Below are positions 33,556 to 44,600 of a DNA stretch of 64,000 nt, one piece after another. This DNA comes from Manis javanica (taxonomy: Eukaryota; Chordata; Mammalia; Pholidota; Manidae), in NCBI RefSeq assembly GCF_040802235.1, contig NC_133157.1:89886001-89950000 (forward strand), written 5' to 3'. The position numbers and the translations under genes were made by a program. The notes under the pieces are model-generated. The model was not told the DNA's origin, ran no database searches, and was given only the letters and a program-made list of their open reading frames with translations. Position 1 is the stretch's first letter. Each line of letters starts with the position of its first letter.

Positions 33556-36500
33556 TCAGATGAGTGAAATCATTTGGTATTTTTCTTTCTCCGCTTGGCT
33601 TATTTCACTGAGCATAATACTCTCCAGCTCCATCCATGTTGCTGCAAATGGTTGGATTTTTCCACTTCTTATGGCTGAGTAGTATTCCATTGTGTATATG
33701 TACCACATTTTCTTTATCCATTCATCTACCGATGGACATTTAGGTTGCTTCCAATTCTTGGCTATTGTAAATAGTGCTGCGATAAACATAGGAGTGCATC
33801 TGTCTTTCTCAAACTTGATTGCTGCATTCTTAGGGTAAATTCCTAGGAGTGGAATTCCTGGGTCAAATGGTAGGTCTGTTTTGAGCATTTTGATGCACCT
33901 CCATACTGCTTTCCAGTTGAACTAATTTACATTCCCACCAGCAGTGTAGGAGGGTTCCCCTTTCTCCACAGCCTCGCCAACATTTGTTGTTGTTTGTCTT
34001 TTGGATGGCAGCTATCCTTACTGGTGTGAGGTGATACCTCATTGTAGTTTTAATTTGCATTTCTCTGATAATTAGAAATGTGGAGCATCTTTTCATGTGT
34101 CTGTTGGCCATCTGTATTTCTTTTTTGGAGAACTGTCTGTTCAGTTCCTCTGCCCATTTTTTAATTGGGTTATTTGTTTTTTGTTTGTTGAGGCGTGTGA
34201 GCTCTTTATATATTCTGGACGTCAAGCCTTTATCGGATCTGTCATTTTCAAACATATTCTCCCATACTGTAGGGTTCCTTTTTGTTCTATTGATGGTGTC
34301 TTTCGCTGTACAGAAGCTTTTCAGCTTAATGTAGTCCCACTTGCTCATTTTTGCTGTTGTTTTCCTTGCCCGGGGAGATATGTTCAAGAAGAGGTCACTC
34401 ATGTTTATGTCTAAGAGGTTTTTGCCTATGTTTTTTTCCAAGAGTTTAATGGTTTCATGACTTACATTCAGGTCTTTGATCCATTTTGAGTTTACCTTTG
34501 TATATGGGGTTAGACAATGGTCCAGTTTCATTCTCCTACATGTAGCTGTCCAGTTTTGCCAGCACCATCTGTTAAAGAGACTGTCATTTTGCCATTGTAT
34601 GTCCATGGCTCCTTTATCAAATATTAATTGACCATATATGTTTGGGTTAATTTCTGGGGTCTCTAATCTGTTCCACTGGTCTGTGGTTCTGTTCTTGTGC
34701 CAGTACCAAATTGTCTTGATTACTATGGCTTTGTAGTAGAGCTTGAAGTTGGGGAGTGAGATCCCCCCTACTTTATTCTTCTTTTTCAGAATTGTTTTGG
34801 CTATTCGGGGTCTTTGGTGTTTCCATATGAATTTTTGAATTATTTGTTCCAATTCATTGAAGAATGTTGCTGGTAATTTGAGAGGGATTGCATCAAATCT
34901 GTATATTGCTTTGGGCAGGATGGCCATTTTGACGATATTAATTCTTCCTAGCCATGAGCATGGGATGAGTTTCCATTTATTAGTGTCCCCTTTAATTTCT
35001 CTTAAGAGTGACTTGTAGTTTTCAGAGTATAAGTCTTTCACTTCTTTGGTTAGGTTTATTCCTAGGTACTTTATTCTTTTTGATGCAATGGTGAATGGAA
35101 TTGTTTTCCTGATTTCTCTTTCTATTGATTCATTGTTAGTGTATAGGAAAGCTACAGATTTCTGTGTGTTAATTTTGTATCCTGCAACTTTGCTGTATTC
35201 CGATATCAGTTCTAGTAGTTTTGGAGTGGAGTCTTTAGGGTTTTTTATGTACAGTATCATATCATCTGCAAATAGTGAGAGTTTAACTTCTTCTTTATCA
35301 ATCTGGATTCCTTGTATTTCTTTGTTTTGTCTGATTGCCGTGGCTAGGATCTCCAGAACTATGTTAAATAACAGTGGGGAGAGTGGGCATCCCTGTCTGG
35401 TTCCTGATCTCAGAGGAAATGCTTTCAGCTTCTCGCTGTTCAGTATAATGCTGGCTGTGGGTGTATCATATATGGCCTTTATTATGTTGAGGTAGTTTCC
35501 CTCTATTCCCATTTTGCTGAGAGTTTTTATCATGAATGGATGTTGAATTTTGTCAAATGCTTTTTCAGCATCTATGGAGATGATCATGTGGTTTTTGTCT
35601 TTCTTTTTGTTGATGTGGTGGATGATGTTGATGGATTTTCGAATGTTGTACCATCTTTTCATCCCTGGGATGAACCCCACTTGGTCATGGTGTATGATCC
35701 TTTTGATATACTGTTGAATTCTGTTTGCTAATATTTTATTGAGTATTTTTACATCTACATACATCAGGGATATTGGTCTGTAATTTTCTTTTTTGGTGGG
35801 GTCTTTGCCTGGTTTTGGTATTAGGGTGATGTTGGCCTCATAGAATGAGTTTGGGAGTATTCCCTCTTCTTCTATTTTTTGGAACACTTTAAGGAGAATG
35901 GGTGTTATGTCTTCTCTGTGTGTCTGATAAAATTCCGAGGTAAATCCGTCCGGCCCCGGGGTTTTGTTCTTGGGTAGTTTTTTGATTACTGTTTCAATTT
36001 CTTTGCTTGTAATTGGTTTGTTTAACTTTTGTGTTTCTTCCTTGGTCAGTCTTGGGAGGTTGTATTTTTCTAGGAAGTTGTCCATTTCTTCTAGGTTTTC
36101 CAGCTTGTTGGCATATAGGTTTTCATAGTAGTCTTTAATAATTCTTTGTATTTCTGTGGAGTCTGTCGTGATTTTTCCATTCTCATTTCTGATTATGTTG
36201 ATTTGTGTTGATTCTCTTTTTCTCTTAATAAGTTGGGCTAGAGGCTTATCTATTTTGTTTATTTTCTCAAAGAACCAGCTCTTGGTTTCGTTGATTTTTG
36301 CTATTGTTTTATTCTTCTCAATTTTGTTTATTTCTTCTCTGATCTTTATTATGTCCCTCCTTCTGCTGACTTTAGGCCTCATTTGTTCTTCTTTTTCCAG
36401 TTTTAATAATTGTGACGTTAGACTATTCATTTGGGATTGTTCTTCCTTCTTCAAGTGTGCCTGGATTGCTATATACTTTCCTCTTAAGACTGCTTTCGCT

Positions 36501-37393
36501 GCATCCCACAGAAGTTGGGGCTTAGTGTTGTTGTTGTCATTTGTTTCTATATATTCCTTGATCTCTATTTTGATTTGTTCATTGATCCATTGATTATTTA
36601 GTAGCATGTTGTTAAGCCTCCATGTGTTTGTGAGCCTTTTTGTTTTCTTTGTAGAATTTATTTCTACTTTCATACCTTTGTGGTCTGAAAAATTGGTTGG
36701 TAGAATTTCAATATTTTGGAATTTACTGAGGCTCTTTTTGTGAGCTAGTATGTGGTCTATTCTGGAGAATGTTCCATGTGCACTTGAGAAGAATGTATAT
36801 CCTGTTGCTTTTGGATGTAGAGTTCTATAGATGTCTATTAAGTCCATCTGTTCTAGTGTGTTGTTCAGTGCCTGTGTGTCTTTACTTATTTTCTGCCCGG
36901 TGGATCTATCCTTTGGGGTGAGTGGTGTGTTGAAGTCTCCTACAATGAATGCATTGCAGTCTATTTCCGTCTTTAGTTCTGTTAGTATTTGCTTCACATA
37001 TGCTGGTGCTCCTGTATTGGGTGCATATATATTTAGAATGGTTAAATTCTCTTGTTGGACTGAGCCCTTTATCATTATGTAGTATCCTTCTTTATCTCTT
37101 GTTACTTTCTTTGTTTTGAAGTCTATTTTGTCTGATATTAGTACTGCAACCCCTGCTTTCTTCTCACTGTTGTTTGCCTGAAATATGTTTTTCCATCCCT
37201 TGACTTTTAGTCTATGCTTATCTTTGGGTTTAAGGTGAGTTTCTTGTAAGCAGCATATAGATGGGTCTTGCTTTTTTATCCATTCTATTACTCTATGTCT
37301 TTTGATTGGTGCATTAAGTCCATTTACATTTAGGGTGACTATTGAGAGATATGTACTTATTGCCATTGCAGGCTTTAGATTCGTGGTTACCAA
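33556..37393 (-). pseudogene. L1 ORF2 (endonuclease-reverse transcriptase), copy 2, C-terminal frameshift
   Basis: Open for 1,176 codons from 37393 to 33863. Endonuclease residues are all present: N24 (LNVNG), E51 (QETHL), Y123 (NIYAPN), D153/N155 (GDFN), D213 (SRIDH) and D237/H238 (SDH). The RT domain (about 470-780) has 'KTPGPDGF', 'LIPKPGKD', D608 ([10 protein letters not shown]) and FADD at 708-711. The C-terminal Cys/His cluster is at 1138-1155. Compared with copy 1, 5 bp are missing at 33915/33916. This shifts the frame 17 codons before a premature stop and removes about 104 residues, which persist in another frame down to 33556. Catalytic domains are otherwise complete, so residual activity is possible but not shown. 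Confidence 0.92.
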
Positions 37394-37513
37394 AGGTTCA
37401 AGGTTAGCTTCTTTAGTATCTTACTGCCTAACTTAGCTCGCTTACTGAGCTGTTATATACACTGTCTGGAGATTCTTTTCTTCTCTCCCTTCTTATTCCT
37501 CCTCCTCCATTCT

Positions 37514-38485
37514 TCATATGTTGTGTGTTTTGTTCTGTGCTCTTTTTAGGGGTGCTCCCTTGTAGAGCAGTCCCTGTAGGACGCCCTGTAGAGGTGGTTT
37601 GTGGGGAGCAAATTCCCTCAGCTTTTGCTTGTCTGGGAATTGTTTAATCCCGCCATCATATTTAAATGATAGTTGTGCTGGATACAGTATCCTTGGTTCA
37701 AGGCCCTTCTGTTTCATTGCATTAAGTATATCATGCCATTCTCTTCTGGCCTGTAGGGTTTCTGTTGAGAAGTCTGATGTTAGCCTGATGGGTTTTCCTT
37801 TATAGGTGACCTTTTTCTCTCTAGCTGCCTTTAAAACTCTTTCCTTGTCCTTGATCCTTGCCATTTTAATTACTATGTGTCTTGGTGTTGTCCTCCTTGG
37901 ATCCTTTCTGTTGGTAGTTCTGTGTAATTCCATGGTCTGTTCGATTATTTCCTCCCCCAGTTTGGGGAAGTTTTCAGCAATTATTTCTTCAAAGACACTT
38001 TCTATCCCTTTTCCTCTTTCTTCCTCTTCTGGTATCCCTATAATACGAATGTTTTTCCTTTTGTATTGGTCACATATTTCTCTTAGTGTTGTTTCATTCC
38101 TGGAGATCCTTTTATCTCTCTCTGTGTCAGCTTCTATACGTTCCTGTTCTCTGGCTTCTATTCCTTCAATGGCCTCTTGCATCTTATCCATTCTGCTTAT
38201 AAATCCTTCCAGGGATTGTTTCACTTCTGTGATCTCCTTCCTGACATCTGTGATCTCCTTCCGGACTTCATCCCACTGCTCTTGCATTTTTCTCTGCATC
38301 TCATCCCACTGCTCTTGCATTTTTCTCTGCATCTCATCCCATTGCTCTTGCATTTTTTTCTGCATCTCTGTCAGCATGTTCATGATTTTTATTTTGAATT
38401 CTTTTTCAGGAGGACTAGTTAGGTCTGTCTCCTTCTCAGGTGTTGTCTCTGTGATCTTTGTCTGCCTGTAGTTTTGCCTTTTCAT
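37514..38485 (-). CDS. L1 ORF1 protein, intact, copy 2
   Basis: Complete 323-residue frame, start at 38485 (MKRQNYRQ), stop TGA at 37516-37514, 120 bp before the ORF2 start. ORF1p is the trimeric RNA-binding chaperone of the L1 RNP. Residues about 30-135 form a long charged coiled coil with three tandem 11-residue units (MQ[KR]KMQEQWDE, 41-73). An RRM spans about 144-226 (RNP-like 'IRIIGIPE' and 'TPRHIVIKMA'). The C-terminal domain spans about 227-291, with 'ILYPAQLSF' near 266-274. The length is close to human ORF1p (338). No lesions seen, unlike copy 1. Confidence 0.92.
   Translation of the reverse strand: MKRQNYRQTKITETTPEKETDLTSPPEKEFKIKIMNMLTEMQKKMQEQWDEMQRKMQEQWDEMQRKMQEQWDEVRKEITDVRKEITEVKQSLEGFISRMDKMQEAIEGIEAREQERIEADTERDKRISRNETTLREICDQYKRKNIRIIGIPEEEERGKGIESVFEEIIAENFPKLGEEIIEQTMELHRTTNRKDPRRTTPRHIVIKMARIKDKERVLKAAREKKVTYKGKPIRLTSDFSTETLQARREWHDILNAMKQKGLEPRILYPAQLSFKYDGGIKQFPDKQKLREFAPHKPPLQGVLQGLLYKGAPLKRAQNKTHNI
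38268..38366 (-). repeat. Three 33-bp coiled-coil repeats in ORF1, copy 2
   Basis: Units at 38268-38300, 38301-38333 and 38334-38366. The first two are identical and the third differs at two bases. Copy 1 has two units, so this is a recent in-frame gain or loss. Confidence 0.92.
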
Positions 38486-38960
38486 GGTGATAGAGATAGT
38501 CTGCAGAGCTGGTACAAGTGACTGCTGGAAGAGCTTCCCTTCTTGTTGGTTTGTAGCCTTTTCCTGGGAGAATAGCGACCTCTAGTGGCTTGTGCTGGGC
38601 AGCTGTGCGCAGACAGGGCTTCTGCTTCCTGCCCAGTTGCTTTGGGGTTTATCTCCACTGTTGCTGTGGGCTTGGCCTGGCTGGGGCTGTTCCTCCAAAA
38701 TGGTGGAGCCCCGTTGGAGGGGGAGCAGCCAGGAGACTATTTATCTCCGTAAGGGGCCTCTGTGCTCCCTGCTGCCCAAGGGGTTAGAGTGCCCAGAGAT
38801 CCCCAGATTCCCTGCCTCTGGTCTAAGTGACCTGTCCTGCCCCTTTAAGACTTCCAAAAAGCACTCTCAAAACCAAAACAACAACAGCAACAATGAGAGA
38901 GGGAACAGAAAGGAAAAAAAAAAAGGAAAAAACATGCGATTTTTTTTTTTTTTTTTTTTT

Positions 38961-39830
38961 GTCCTCAGGTGCCGGTCCCAGGTACCCGCTCACTGGTCCT
39001 GCTGCCCTGTCTCCCTAGCACCAGGGTCCCTGTCCTTTCAAGGCTTCCAAAAAGCACCCACCCACCGGTCCCGCAGGGAAGGAACGCTTGATATTCTTTG
39101 TCCTCAGGTGCTGGTCCCAGGCACCCGCTCACCAGTCCCGCCGCCCTGCCTCCCTAGCACCGGGGTCCCTGTCCCTTTAAGGTTTCCAAAAAGCACTCGC
39201 CAAAAGAGAGAAAAAAAGGGGAAAAACACGCGATTTCCTCCGTCCTCAGGTGCTGGTCTCAGGCACCCGCCCACCGGTCCCACAGGGAAAAACGCGCGAT
39301 ATTCTTTGTCCTCAGGCTTCAGTCCCAGGCACCCGCTCACCAGTCCCACCGCCCTGCCTCCCTAGCACCGGGGTCCCTGTCCCATTTAGGCTTCCAAAAA
39401 GCACTCGCAAAAAAGATTTAAAAAAAGGGGAAAAACGCGCGATTTCCTCTGTCCTCAAGTGCTGGTCTCAGGCACCCGCTCCCCGGTCCTGCAGGGAAAA
39501 ACGTGGGATATTCTTTGTCCTCAGGCGCTGGTCCCAGGCACCCGCTCACCAGTCCCGCCACCCTGCCTCCCTAGCACCGGGGTCCCTGTCCCTTTAAGGC
39601 TTTCAAAAAGTGCTCGCCAAAAAGAGAAAAAAAAAGGGGAAAAAAGCGCGATTTCCTCCATCCTCAGGCGCCGGTCTCAGGCAACCGCCCGCCGGTTCCA
39701 CAGGGAGAAACGCGGGATATTCTTTGTCCTCAGGTGCCGGTCCCAGGCACCTGCTCACTGGTCCCGCCACCCTGCCTCCCTAGCAACGGGGTCCCGTCCC
39801 TTTAAGGCTTCCAAAAAGCACTCACCAAAA
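38961..39830 (-). repeat. L1 5' UTR monomer array, copy 2
   Basis: On the plus strand, starts of the 'gtcctcagg' motif lie at 38961, 39100, 39242, 39308, 39451, 39517, 39660 and 39726. This gives a 208-bp higher-order unit made of a long (~143 bp) and a short (~66 bp) subunit, repeated about three times plus partial ends. Long subunits carry 'cctgtccctttaaggcttcc'; short ones carry 'cacagggaaaaacgcg'. Copy 1 has only two long subunits. Confidence 0.9.
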
Positions 39831-40065
39831 AAAAAACCGCACCAGTTTCTTTCCGCCCACCGGGAGCCGGGGGGAGGGGCGCTCGGGTCCCGCCGGGCTG
39901 GGGCTTGTATCTTACCCCCTTCACAAGGCACTGGATTCTTGCAGGTGTGGATGTGGTCTGGATGTTGTCCTGTGTCCTGTGGTCTCTATTTTAGGAAGAT
40001 TTTTCTTTGGTATATTTTCATAGCTCTATGTGTTTTTGAGAGGAGATTTCCACTGCTCTACTCAC

Positions 40066-40076
40066 GCCGCCATCCT
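40066..40076 (-). promoter_or_regulatory. YY1-like site at L1 5' end, copy 2
   Basis: CAGGATGGCGG on the minus strand near the first base of the element. The core differs by one base from the AAGATGGC of copy 1. Confidence 0.5.
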
Positions 40077-40087
40077 GGCTCCGCCCC

Positions 40088-40101
40088 AGAATTCTCATTT
40101 T
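40088..40101. repeat. Target-site duplication (5' side) of composite L1 copy 2
   Basis: 'agaattctcatttt', identical to 31362-31375; followed by AATG. Confidence 0.95.
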
Positions 40102-42305
40102 AATGTGCTCTAATATGATAGATGATCTGTGATAGCTTGCCTCTCTTTTTACAATGTCTTCAGATACGGCATGACTACTGCCTCCCTTAGTGGGACGCAT
40201 GCAGGGGTTGCTGACAGACTGAAGTGTTCCTGTACACAAGTGTAAAGGACAGCACCTTCTACTGATAGGGGAGAGACACTTATGCTCCTGTGCCCATTTG
40301 GTATACCAGCAAGCTGTGGCATGGCCACCCCACCCTGGCCTGTTGGAGTTGATGACTAAGTGTGGGAAATGAAAGTTTAGGTATAAGGGAAATATATATG
40401 AGAAATGAAAGTAGATCAATCCTCTTTAGAGTGTATATGGTCTGTACAGTCATTTAAAGCATTTTTCCCATTTAAAGGTACCATACATCTATATTTATTG
40501 TATTGTTCAACAACACTTTAATTTTGCAGTTGTGTTTGTTTTGCAATTATTTTGCATTAAGCTGAAAAATAATAAAGTTCATGTTTAACTAAAACTTATA
40601 TACAGAAATCTCATTCTCAACTTTGGTGATAGTTACCTCATGCAGACTATTTGTTGGCATTGACTATCTCCCAGAGGAACCATAGTCGTGCCATGGGAAT
40701 GAGAAGTGACAACTTCTCAGGTCAGGAGAAATTACAAGGAAATCAGGTCAGGAGAAGTTACAAAAAGACTGTGCTTGAAAGTGAAAGTTGAACACATCTT
40801 CAGAAAATGTGTTTACATCGTATGTTGTGGAGGAAGACTTTTCATTTAGATCAAATAACCGTTTTCACTTTGAATTTCAAGTTTTCTTGGCACGTATAAA
40901 AAAGTGAGGCAATAGTTATCAGTTTTTGGCTTCAGTTGGCAAGAGAACATAGTCGATAATTAAATGATGACAGATTTTTATCAGTGTACTGGATGCTTCA
41001 AACAGAAAATTAAATTCCAGTACCAATTTTATCTTTTCAGCTAATCCATGTAATCAAAGTAGGGATTTGAAGGTTTATTCTGCTGAAGGTGAAGCATCTG
41101 ATATCACGTGAATGTTACAAGGATTTGAGTTTAAAAGTTCAATAATGAGGATAAAAATTTTGTATTTGTGACAATAATAAGGAGAAATTTGGGATGCCAA
41201 GCTTCATGGTAAGAGCAATGTTGTTTCCAAGGTTAAAAAGCCCAGAGTAGCAATCCACTAGACATTGATTAGGGGCACACATAATTCATAACGTCGTTCA
41301 TATAAACTGTATCATTTTGCCAACTGGAATGAAAACATAGTTCACAAAATTTATAAATATTTTACATATACACAACTAAATGACCTACAAAATTCTGTGA
41401 AGTTAAATTTTACAAATAGCAGAACAGAGTATGTTTGAGTCCTCTTCTTTATCCATCACAAATAGTTAAGGTGGTTGAACCTTTGAAGTTGTAACTGTGA
41501 AAAGTAGCCAGTGTGAGAAATAATGATGGCGAATTTTTATGAGTCTCCAAAATTCAGTTTTGTGCTTTATTCTAAATAAATGAGATGTCTTAGAAACAAA
41601 AGAGTATCTAAGAAAATGCTGAGTGAAAACATGATGACAATTTTGCAGAATCTGACTTGGACAAAGCATTCTGAAGAATTATAGAGACTGGTTATTTGAC
41701 AAGTGTTTTTCTCATGAAAATATTTGTTAATGACATGTATTCTGAATGAAGGAAAAAGGCATTACTTGTGAAAATATTTTGGCTAAAATATTAAAAACAG
41801 ATTCTGTCAATCTCTGCCCTTTCCAGCTACTTCAGTTTTGTAGGATTATTTTCACAGTGAAAATTATCATGGTCTGTGGAGGAAGCTCAAGTTTATTGAA
41901 GGGATCAAGTTTATTAATCATACAATACAACTTTGAGGATTTTTTAAAGTTTTAAATATTTTTGAAATTAAAAATAGTATGACCATATATTTAAAAATCA
42001 GTTATTCTAAAAGATTTCAATGGCACTGTGTTAGAGAATCTGAAATATATGAATATTTACCAAGAGTTAATTACTTTTATTTTTTCCTTTTTAATGTTTA
42101 AATATTCATTACTAGGAATTATTTTTGTTTCTAAATTTGCTTTGGTAATATGAATGTTTTTTAGGAAAAAAGTTACTTGAAAGTATAAAACTTATTATTT
42201 GAGTTTGTAATATAAAAAGCTAATTTGTTATATTGCCCTGTTTTATATCAGCTTAATTATTTTTGGGGGCTCAGTTTCACACTCCTGGTTTGAAAAACAA
42301 TTTAT
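40102..42305. other. No recognised feature; AT-rich
   Basis: AT-rich intergenic DNA. The part 41090-42260 could be a decayed transposon (T/A-rich, many broken frames), but I found no terminal repeats or motif to support a family. Confidence 0.4.
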
Positions 42306-42309
42306 GCAG

Positions 42310-42850
42310 TCACCCTACATAAGAGAGAAAAAGATCTGGAAAATAAAGAAGTAAAGAGGAGGCATAAATGAATAATATCATGAATGGAAAAAAGGACATA
42401 ACCACAGACAGGAGTCATCAATAATATTCTAAAATAATGATATCACTAACTTTGTGCAACATGTTTGAAAACTTAGATGAAATGGACAATCCTTTCAATA
42501 TATAACCTAACAAATCTAACAGGTGAAACTAGATTGCATGAATGGTCCTAATACTATAAAAGAAACTTAATGACCAAAACTTTTTGACAAAGAAAAACAC
42601 TGTGGTCACAGTTTTGTAGGTGAGTTCTACCAAATTCTTACCCGGTGGTTCATCCCAGTTTGCACAGGCTTTTCCAGAGCAAAGAAGATGAATGGTTGAC
42701 TTATTCTGTAAGACCAATACAATCATTAAGCAAAACCTGGCAAGGACAGTACAAGAAAACAACACTACGGACTTACTTTATTCATAAATATAGATAGAAT
42801 CATCTAAAACAATTTAATGATCTGAACCCTACAGTGTATAAAGTGAGCGT
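42310..42850 (+). mobile_element. Old L1 ORF2 fragment
   Basis: Phrases such as 'atgaaatggacaatcctttc' near 42478 and 'gtgagttctaccaaattctt' near 42619, 'caaaacctggcaaggacag' near 42733 appear in L1 ORF2 order (RT-proximal region). Frame fully broken. Confidence 0.65.
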
Positions 42851-43959
42851 ATACAGTGTCTTGGGGCCAATTAAGTGGAGAAACCTGGCAAACACCACTG
42901 CAGCCAGGTGACCAGCTCAGCATCCTCTGTGGTGAGTCAGGTGGACAGCATGTGCCCCAAACAGGGTGTGAGGAGTGGTGTGTCTCCGCCTCTGCTTCCT
43001 CCCAAACCTTCTCTCTAGTTGAACGGTGAGAAAGACATCAAACCCTAACATTCTACAAAATACATGATCGGTGCTCCTCAAAACTATCTAATGTCATCAA
43101 AACAAGGGAAGTGTGAGAACCCGTTACAGCCAACAGGTGGCCAAGGAGACAGGTCAGCAAATGTGCCACAGTACCCTGGAGGGGATCCCGGCTCCAGAGA
43201 AGGACATTAAGCAAACAGAAAAAAAAACTAGAAAAATGTAAACAAGGCCTGAGGCTTAGTTGATAACAAGAAAGGACCTCTGTTCATCAAAACAGAAATA
43301 AGAAACTTTACAGAAAGTGCAAATCTGCATTTAGAGCAGGAGGAAGGCATTTGTGATGCAGGCAGGCAGCGATCTGAGAGCACCCCACAAACCCGTCCCT
43401 GGTGTGCAGCCCCTTCACCAGCTAGTCAGATGCTGATTATCTGCTGCTGGAAGGGATTTTCCTGGTGTGATGAAGGTCCCAAATCTCCCTAAAGGTGGGG
43501 AGTTGTCAGATGGGCCAAAGCGACCAGGCAGCCCTTCCTGCTGGCTCTGGAAGAGGAAGGCAGACATGCCCTCCGCTGGCCTGGACAGAAGCAGACACCC
43601 AGCTTGTGAACTGCCTATGAGCACCCTGAGGCAAGGAGCTGTGGCAGCCCCATGGAGCCGAGGGCGGCCCTGCCCGCAGCTGCCATGGCGGGATGCCCAT
43701 CACACAGCCCCAGGAAGGAGTTCTGCCAGCAACAGCGAGGAAGCAGCATGCCCCCGCCCAGCACAGGGCGGCAGGCACCTGCACTCCCACCTGTGAGACC
43801 CTGGGCAGAGCCCAACCACACCTGCTGACATCAGGCCTAAGGAGACTGTGGAGTGGTGCATTTCTGATATTTTAAGCCACTGAGTTGTGGTAACTTGTTA
43901 TCCAGCAAACAGAAAAGTAACACAATGAAATAGCAAGGAGTGAGAAAGAAATGCTTCAA
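42851..43959. other. No recognised gene; includes a GC-rich patch
   Basis: 43490-43800 is GC-rich and has frames of about 60-110 codons on both strands, which overlap and show no conserved motif. Probably non-coding. Confidence 0.4.
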
Positions 43960-44600
43960 GAACAAATAACCTCCTAAGAAAAGAAGGTCACACACATGGC
44001 CAGCAGATATGGCAGATGTCTTTAACCTCTTAATGAGGAATGCAAATGGCACTTGGATGAAATCGCCATTACCTAGGAAACTTGTGGATACTGATTTCTA
44101 GATTTCAGGTCTAGATTTCAAGACTCTCTTGTTCATTGTATGTAGAAAAGTCAAGGGGCATAACCACTTCAGCAAATAATTTAGAATTATGTTATTCAGC
44201 TGAATATTTGCCAGGCTTACTGTGGCAAGGAAATCCTGTTTCTGGGAGTGCACCCAAGAGCAACTCTTGCAAGTGTTCATCGGAAAACATGTATAAGAAC
44301 TAACAGCACTGCTTTTATTAGAAACATCTTAGAAATAACCAAACGTCCCTCAGCAGAGACTGGGAGTCAAGTGTGAAATACCCACACTCGGAGCATTCCG
44401 TAATGGTGAAAACAGCAGGTTCACGAAGCCGTACACACCAATCCTGCAGTGCAGCACCATGTGAATGAACAAGCTGCAGAGGGTTAACCATACCATGGCA
44501 TCATTCCTATACTGTCAATTAAAACAATTACCAGAAAAACACTTCAAAAAAGATTCTAAGAATGTTTTCATACTAAAATTATGTTTCACAAAAGCATCAG
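43960..44600 (+). mobile_element. Very old L1 ORF2/3' fragment
   Basis: Degenerate match to the L1 C-terminal region: 'ggaaatcctgtttctgggag' near 44227, 'taagaactaacagcactg' and 'aaataaccaaacgtccctca' near 44332 follow the order of L1ME-type ends. Borders uncertain. Confidence 0.45.

Larger units (their letters stand above)
31376..40087 (-). mobile_element. Composite L1 copy 2: full-length, 8.7 kb, near-intact, with ERV env-LTR tail
   Basis: Complete minus-strand insertion with perfect 14-bp target duplications. In element order: 5' UTR of 1.6 kb with a monomer array (40087-38486), intact ORF1 (38485-37514), 120-bp spacer, ORF2 with a single 5-bp deletion near its C-terminus (37393-33556), native 3' UTR with polypurine tract, fossil A-tract (33224-33178), ERV-derived tail of about 1.8 kb (33177-31385), and poly(A) within 31384-31372. 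Typical human and mouse L1s are 6-7 kb. The extra length comes from the tail and the monomers. The target duplication lies directly outside the ERV-type poly(A), showing that the tail moved as part of the L1 RNA. Confidence 0.93.
38486..40087 (-). promoter_or_regulatory. L1 5' UTR promoter region, copy 2
   Basis: 1,602 bp between the 5' end and ORF1. It is GC-rich with A-rich linkers and a long T-run at 38941-38960. Holds the monomer array 38961-39830 and a 5'-terminal YY1-like site. Presumed Pol II promoter by analogy with other L1s. Confidence 0.75.

Noticed and set aside
43415-43821. GC-rich cluster of frames on both strands as a gene or CpG island
   Set aside because: Few CpG, frames overlap in all phases, no start/splice context and no recognisable motif.
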